From: Nannocystaceae bacterium
Lineage (GTDB): Bacteria > Myxococcota_A > Polyangia > Nannocystales > Nannocystaceae
Direction: 5' to 3'
Length of the DNA: 5,281 nt
Assembly: GCA_016763875.1 (NCBI GenBank)
Contig: JAESSZ010000901.1
Span: 1 to 5,281 of the forward strand
In this document: positions 1 through 5,281 of the stretch, one piece after another
How the letters are laid out: each line of letters begins with the position of its first letter
Numbering within the stretch: the stretch's first letter is position 1
Position numbers and translations under genes: made by a program
The notes under the pieces: generated by a model
Seen by the model: the letters and a program-made list of their open reading frames with translations, nothing else
Databases searched by the model: none
What the model was told of the DNA's origin: nothing

Positions 1-565
1 GACGGCGGCCCGACTTTGGGGCATCGGCATCGGACTCGGACTCGGACTCGGACTCGGACTCGGACTCGGCCGATACCTCGGGTTCGGTAGTTCCGGACTC
101 GGATTCGACGCCGTCCTCGGTCTCGTCGTCACCTTCATCACGTTGGTCGTGCACCACGACCGGGGCCGGCATTGCCATGTTGATGTTTCCGTCGGGGCTG
201 GTGTCAGATCCGGCCTGCGCCCCGCTACCGTCTAGGTCGGTCCCCGAGGGGCTCTCGAGATGTTCGGTTCCAACCTTCGTCGCGCCAGCGATAGCCTCCT
301 CGTCGGCGGGAACGCCGAAAAATCCCCGCATCTCGTCCGAGTCGGGAGCCGGAGTCTCGATGACGCGTTGCACGATCACCGCGCGTGCCTCGTCACCGCG
401 CCACAGTTGCACCACCGTCCGAATGGGGGGTGGGTCGTCCAGTCCGACAAAGACCGTGCGGTCCTCGTGGACTTTCAGGTCGGCGCCGTCGGCCAAGGTG
501 ACATGGCGAACGACGACGCTGGTCGACGTAGAGCGGGTTTGCTGCGTATCTGCGGGCTCCGGCAT
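1..565 (-). CDS. Uncharacterised acidic protein with Ser-Glu repeat tail (3' end beyond window)
   Basis: I do not recognise this protein. The frame is open from an ATG at 565-563 to the left edge, giving 188 residues with the C-terminus missing. The start is well constrained: an in-frame TGA lies at 577-575 and no other start codon lies between. Residues 1-15 are polar. Residues about 16-75 look like a small beta-rich domain (VVVRHVTL, DLKVHEDRTVFVGL, IRTVVQLW, RAVIVQRVIE). From about 76 the chain becomes low-complexity, rich in D, E, S, G, T and P, and probably disordered. It ends in six ES dipeptides (167-178), then DADAPKSGRR, where the turn to basic residues may begin a basic C-terminal segment. 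No signal peptide or membrane segment is visible, so a cytoplasmic location is inferred. It is transcribed divergently from secA, and no Shine-Dalgarno sequence precedes the ATG. The reading frame is well supported; the function is unknown. Confidence 0.8.
   Translation of the reverse strand, partial: MPEPADTQQTRSTSTSVVVRHVTLADGADLKVHEDRTVFVGLDDPPPIRTVVQLWRGDEARAVIVQRVIETPAPDSDEMRGFFGVPADEEAIAGATKVGTEHLESPSGTDLDGSGAQAGSDTSPDGNINMAMPAPVVVHDQRDEGDDETEDGVESESGTTEPEVSAESESESESESESDADAPKSGRR
20..67. repeat. Tandem hexamer array (2 x GGCATC, 6 x GGACTC)
   Basis: Six exact head-to-tail copies of GGACTC occupy 32-67. They are preceded by two copies of the related hexamer GGCATC at 20-31. On the minus strand the units read GAGTCC (Glu-Ser) and GATGCC (Asp-Ala), so the array encodes six ES dipeptides followed by two DA dipeptides in the acidic protein. 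The unit is a multiple of three, so changes in copy number would alter tail length without a frameshift. Confidence 0.95.
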
Positions 566-669
566 AGGCGCGTTTCAACTATACCAGTGCCCCAGCCTAC
601 GATCCTGGGGCCCCGTGGACACCGCCGAGGGCGGGCCGTAACCTTGCGCACTTCCTGGGAAAGCACTGG
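566..669. promoter_or_regulatory. Divergent intergenic region between the acidic-protein gene and secA
   Basis: These 104 bp separate two genes transcribed away from each other, so they should hold both promoters. On the minus strand a TATAGT hexamer (583-578) resembles a sigma-70 -10 box. It lies 12 nt before the ATG of the acidic protein, which would leave a leader of only about 5 nt, in keeping with the absence of a ribosome site there. I see no good -35 match for it. For secA I see no convincing -10/-35 pair. A weak purine-rich ribosome site, GGGAAAG (657-663), ends 6 nt before its ATG. The location of promoters here is inferred from gene layout; the individual boxes are tentative. Confidence 0.45.
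589..611. repeat. Inverted repeat upstream of secA (7-bp perfect arms)
   Basis: GCCCCAG (589-595) and CTGGGGC (605-611) are exact reverse complements around a 9-nt centre. The right arm overlaps an 8-bp palindrome, GGGGCCCC (607-614). The element lies 58 bp before the secA start and 24 bp before the start of the divergent gene. It could be an operator half-site pair or an RNA hairpin in the secA leader. It could also be chance in GC-rich DNA, since 7-bp arms are short. Confidence 0.4.
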
Positions 670-3789
<3,120 letters not shown>

Positions 3790-3807
<18 letters not shown>

Positions 3808-3827
3808 GCCGCTGTCGCTTCTTGTTC
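3790..3827 (+). terminator. Candidate intrinsic terminator at the secA 3' end
   Basis: The 10-bp perfect palindrome GGCCTAGGCC (3801-3810) contains the secA stop codon TAG (3805-3807). Flanking bases can extend the pairing with mismatches and G-U pairs, and GCGAC (3790-3794) can pair with GTCGC (3814-3818) at the base. A T-rich run, TTCTTGTTC (3819-3827), follows directly. A GC-rich hairpin plus T-run between convergent genes suits an intrinsic terminator, though the stem is imperfect and the T-run is interrupted. On the opposite strand the downstream tract is less T-rich, so bidirectional use is doubtful. Confidence 0.45.
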
Positions 3828-3843
3828 CTGTGCCGCGAACCGG

Positions 3844-5166
3844 CTAACCGAAGCGGTTGCTCGGCACGGGTCCGCCGTCCCACATGGGGGCGCGGAGGCC
3901 GTCGGACATTGCGGCTGCGGTGAGCGGCTTGACCGTCTCGGCGAACGTCACGATGTCGGTAACGCTGTCGCCGGGAATCTCGTCAGGATCGTCGTCGACG
4001 ATCGCGTCCAAAATTGCCTGGACGGCGAGTTCGATCGTGGGGTCTTCCGCGTCAAAAGGGGCTGGCTCCGTTTCCTCCGGCGCCTCCAGATCGCGGCCTG
4101 GGGCGACGTTCATCTCGTACAGGTACGTCGTGACGTCGGGCACACAGGGTGGCGGGTTGGTCCAACACGTCGCGTGCGCAAAAAGGATCTGTTCGGGGTG
4201 GTGCCGGGCGACCGCCGCTGGCGTGCTTCGATCGAGCGTCGAAAGATCGTAGGCGATGATCACCCCAGGGGTGTCGTCCGAGAATGCTTGTGCGGGTACG
4301 CCGTACAGCGCGGCGGCTGCGAGCCCAAGCACGTGGCTATCGCGATCGGGGAGTAAGAGGATCCGCTGGGGTGCTTGCTCCCAGTCGTCTAAGACGGCGT
4401 GCAGGCGCACCAGCCCTTGTCGGCAACGCGCTACGGAGTCTTGCGTCATCCCGTAGCGCCCGTTCATGCCCTCGCCAAATCCGAACGGGGACAGATGAAG
4501 AAGGAGGCCGCCAGACGCAACGAAGTGCCAGCCCCTCAGATCACGGTCGCCGAGCGTCGATATTGGCGCGGCAGCCTTGGCACGCGCAAGCATCGCGGTG
4601 ACTCGTGCGTGCATCGCTGCCTGCTCTTCGCCGTCGGGATCAGGCAGATCTGCCGCATAGCGGACTGATCCGGCGACGTCGCCGCTCATGAGTGTATTGA
4701 ACGCCAGCAGATACCCGAGCTCGAAGTGCTCACGCACCAGAGCCGTCGCCTCGCCTAGGTGTCTGCAGGCTTCTGCGTGGCGGCCTTCGGTTTCGAGGGC
4801 GGTCACGAGTTCTGCAAGAGTCGCTGCCGAGGTCGGCGCGAGGGCGAAGGCGCGTCGGAGCACGCAGACGGCGGGCTCACGCAGCTGTTGCTCGAGGCAT
4901 TCGTAGCCCAACGCGGCGAGCTGCTCCGGGTCATCGGGACTCGCGGCAGTCAACTGGATCAACGTCGCGAACTGCGGGTCTGCAATCTCAGCGGCGATCT
5001 CCGCCAACGCGCCTAGCGCGATGACCAGAGCGTCACGTTGCTGCGCCAACGCCGGGTCTGACATTAGCGACCGGAGGGTCGAGTAGGCTCGCTGCGGATT
5101 GCCGCCAAGAAGCTCCCGACGTGTCTCAGCGATACGTTCCTCGAAGTCCGCGACCATTGGCCGCAC
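3844..5166 (-). CDS. TPR-like repeat protein with unrecognised C-terminal domain
   Basis: I do not recognise this 440-residue protein as a named family. The N-terminal half is alpha-helical and TPR-like: helix pairs are visible at about 6-38, 80-112 (LAALGYECLEQQLREPAVC, ending in ALAP), 113-145 and 146-175. Such repeats normally mediate protein-protein contacts. Residues about 205-355 form a second, mixed domain with GWHFVASGGLLLHLSPFGFG (212-231), MNGRYG (234-239), a hydrophobic strand ILLLPDRDSHVLGLAAAALYG (269-289, approximate) and CWTNPPPC (334-341). The remainder is acidic (359-400), with DDDPDE at 391-396. There is no signal peptide or membrane segment. The start is uncertain: GTG at 5166-5164 gives MRPMVADF, while ATG at 5157-5155 would remove three residues, and neither has a clear ribosome site. 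It begins 20 bp after the upstream Gly-rich gene, which suggests cotranscription, and converges with secA. The gene is real by length and protein-like composition; its function is unknown. Confidence 0.85.
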   Translation of the reverse strand: MRPMVADFEERIAETRRELLGGNPQRAYSTLRSLMSDPALAQQRDALVIALGALAEIAAEIADPQFATLIQLTAASPDDPEQLAALGYECLEQQLREPAVCVLRRAFALAPTSAATLAELVTALETEGRHAEACRHLGEATALVREHFELGYLLAFNTLMSGDVAGSVRYAADLPDPDGEEQAAMHARVTAMLARAKAAAPISTLGDRDLRGWHFVASGGLLLHLSPFGFGEGMNGRYGMTQDSVARCRQGLVRLHAVLDDWEQAPQRILLLPDRDSHVLGLAAAALYGVPAQAFSDDTPGVIIAYDLSTLDRSTPAAVARHHPEQILFAHATCWTNPPPCVPDVTTYLYEMNVAPGRDLEAPEETEPAPFDAEDPTIELAVQAILDAIVDDDPDEIPGDSVTDIVTFAETVKPLTAAAMSDGLRAPMWDGGPVPSNRFG

Positions 5167-5186
5167 GGTATAGCAACCCGAGGCGA

Positions 5187-5281
5187 CTAGTAGCGCTCGC
5201 GTCGACCGCCACCGCGGCCGCCGTCCCGACCACCGTCACGGCCACCGCCGCCGTCCCGACCACCACCACCACGGCCACCAC
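5187..5281 (-). CDS. C-terminal Gly/Arg-rich tail, probably of an RNA-binding protein (partial)
   Basis: Only the last 30 codons and the TAG stop (5189-5187) are in the window. Read on the minus strand from 5279, the residues are almost entirely Gly, Arg and Asp (GGRGGGGRDGG at the start, GGGRRERY at the end). A tail of this kind, finishing in basic residues and tyrosine, is typical of small bacterial RRM-type glycine-rich RNA-binding proteins. The RRM domain itself would lie beyond the right edge, so the family is an inference from composition. DEAD-box helicases and single-strand DNA-binding proteins can also carry Gly/Arg-rich tails. The other two minus-strand frames give implausible poly-Val/Ala or Trp-rich peptides. 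The stop lies 20 bp before the start of the TPR-like gene on the same strand, so the two may share a transcript. Confidence 0.6.
   Translation of the reverse strand, partial: GGRGGGGRDGGGGRDGGRDGGRGGGRRERY
5217..5264. repeat. 18-bp direct repeat in the Gly/Arg-rich tail
   Basis: GCCGCCGTCCCGACCACC occurs exactly at 5217-5234 and again at 5247-5264, a 30-bp period. The intervening 12 bp (GTCACGGCCACC) resemble the bases after the second copy. The repeat encodes the recurring Gly-Gly-Arg-Asp-Gly-Gly pattern and probably arose by internal duplication of the tail. Confidence 0.85.

Noticed and set aside
20..67. Hexamer array considered as a CRISPR or regulatory repeat
   Set aside because: There are no spacers between the units, and the array is in frame with a coding sequence as Glu-Ser and Asp-Ala codons.
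3857..5016. Several plus-strand open frames of 60-131 codons opposite the TPR gene
   Set aside because: They have Arg/Ser/Ala-biased composition, no motifs, and are opposite a coherent 440-codon gene.
5217..5281. Repetitive C/G-rich right edge considered as an intergenic repeat element
   Set aside because: One minus-strand frame gives a clean Gly/Arg/Asp tail with a stop just before the TPR gene, so a coding tail explains it better.

Overview
The window looks like chromosomal core-genome DNA from a GC-rich Gram-negative bacterium. A member of the Myxococcota (Nannocystis/Enhygromyxa-like) is my best guess. This rests on the high GC content, an oversized SecA with a C-terminal SEC-C zinc motif, Ser-Glu and Gly-Arg low-complexity tails on neighbouring proteins, and a TPR protein with an unrecognised C-terminal domain. 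It is an inference from style, not a database match.

Layout from left to right. (1) Positions 1-565, minus strand: the N-terminal 188 residues of an uncharacterised acidic protein that runs off the left edge. It has a short beta-rich N-terminal domain, then a long disordered stretch ending in a Ser-Glu array encoded by a tandem hexamer. (2) Positions 566-669: a 104-bp divergent intergenic region holding the promoters of both flanking genes and a perfect 7-bp inverted repeat. (3) Positions 670-3807, plus strand: complete secA, the preprotein translocase motor ATPase, with all main motifs intact and roughly 100 extra residues in the helical scaffold/wing region. (4) Positions 3808-3843: a 36-bp convergent gap. 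A GC-rich hairpin followed by a T-rich run overlaps the secA stop and may be its terminator. (5) Positions 3844-5166, minus strand: a complete 440-residue TPR-type protein of unknown function. (6) Positions 5187-5281, minus strand: the last 30 codons of a gene ending in a Gly/Arg/Asp-rich tail, probably an RNA-binding protein, 20 bp upstream of the TPR gene and likely in the same transcription unit.

Only secA has a function that can be assigned firmly. Its neighbours are divergent or convergent to it, so nothing here places secA in an operon with them. I see no mobile element, CRISPR array, RNA gene, phage or defence locus. The points most worth following are the SecA scaffold insertion, the unrecognised C-terminal domain of the TPR protein, and the hexamer-encoded Ser-Glu tract. 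I do not see convincing evidence of a new multi-gene system.
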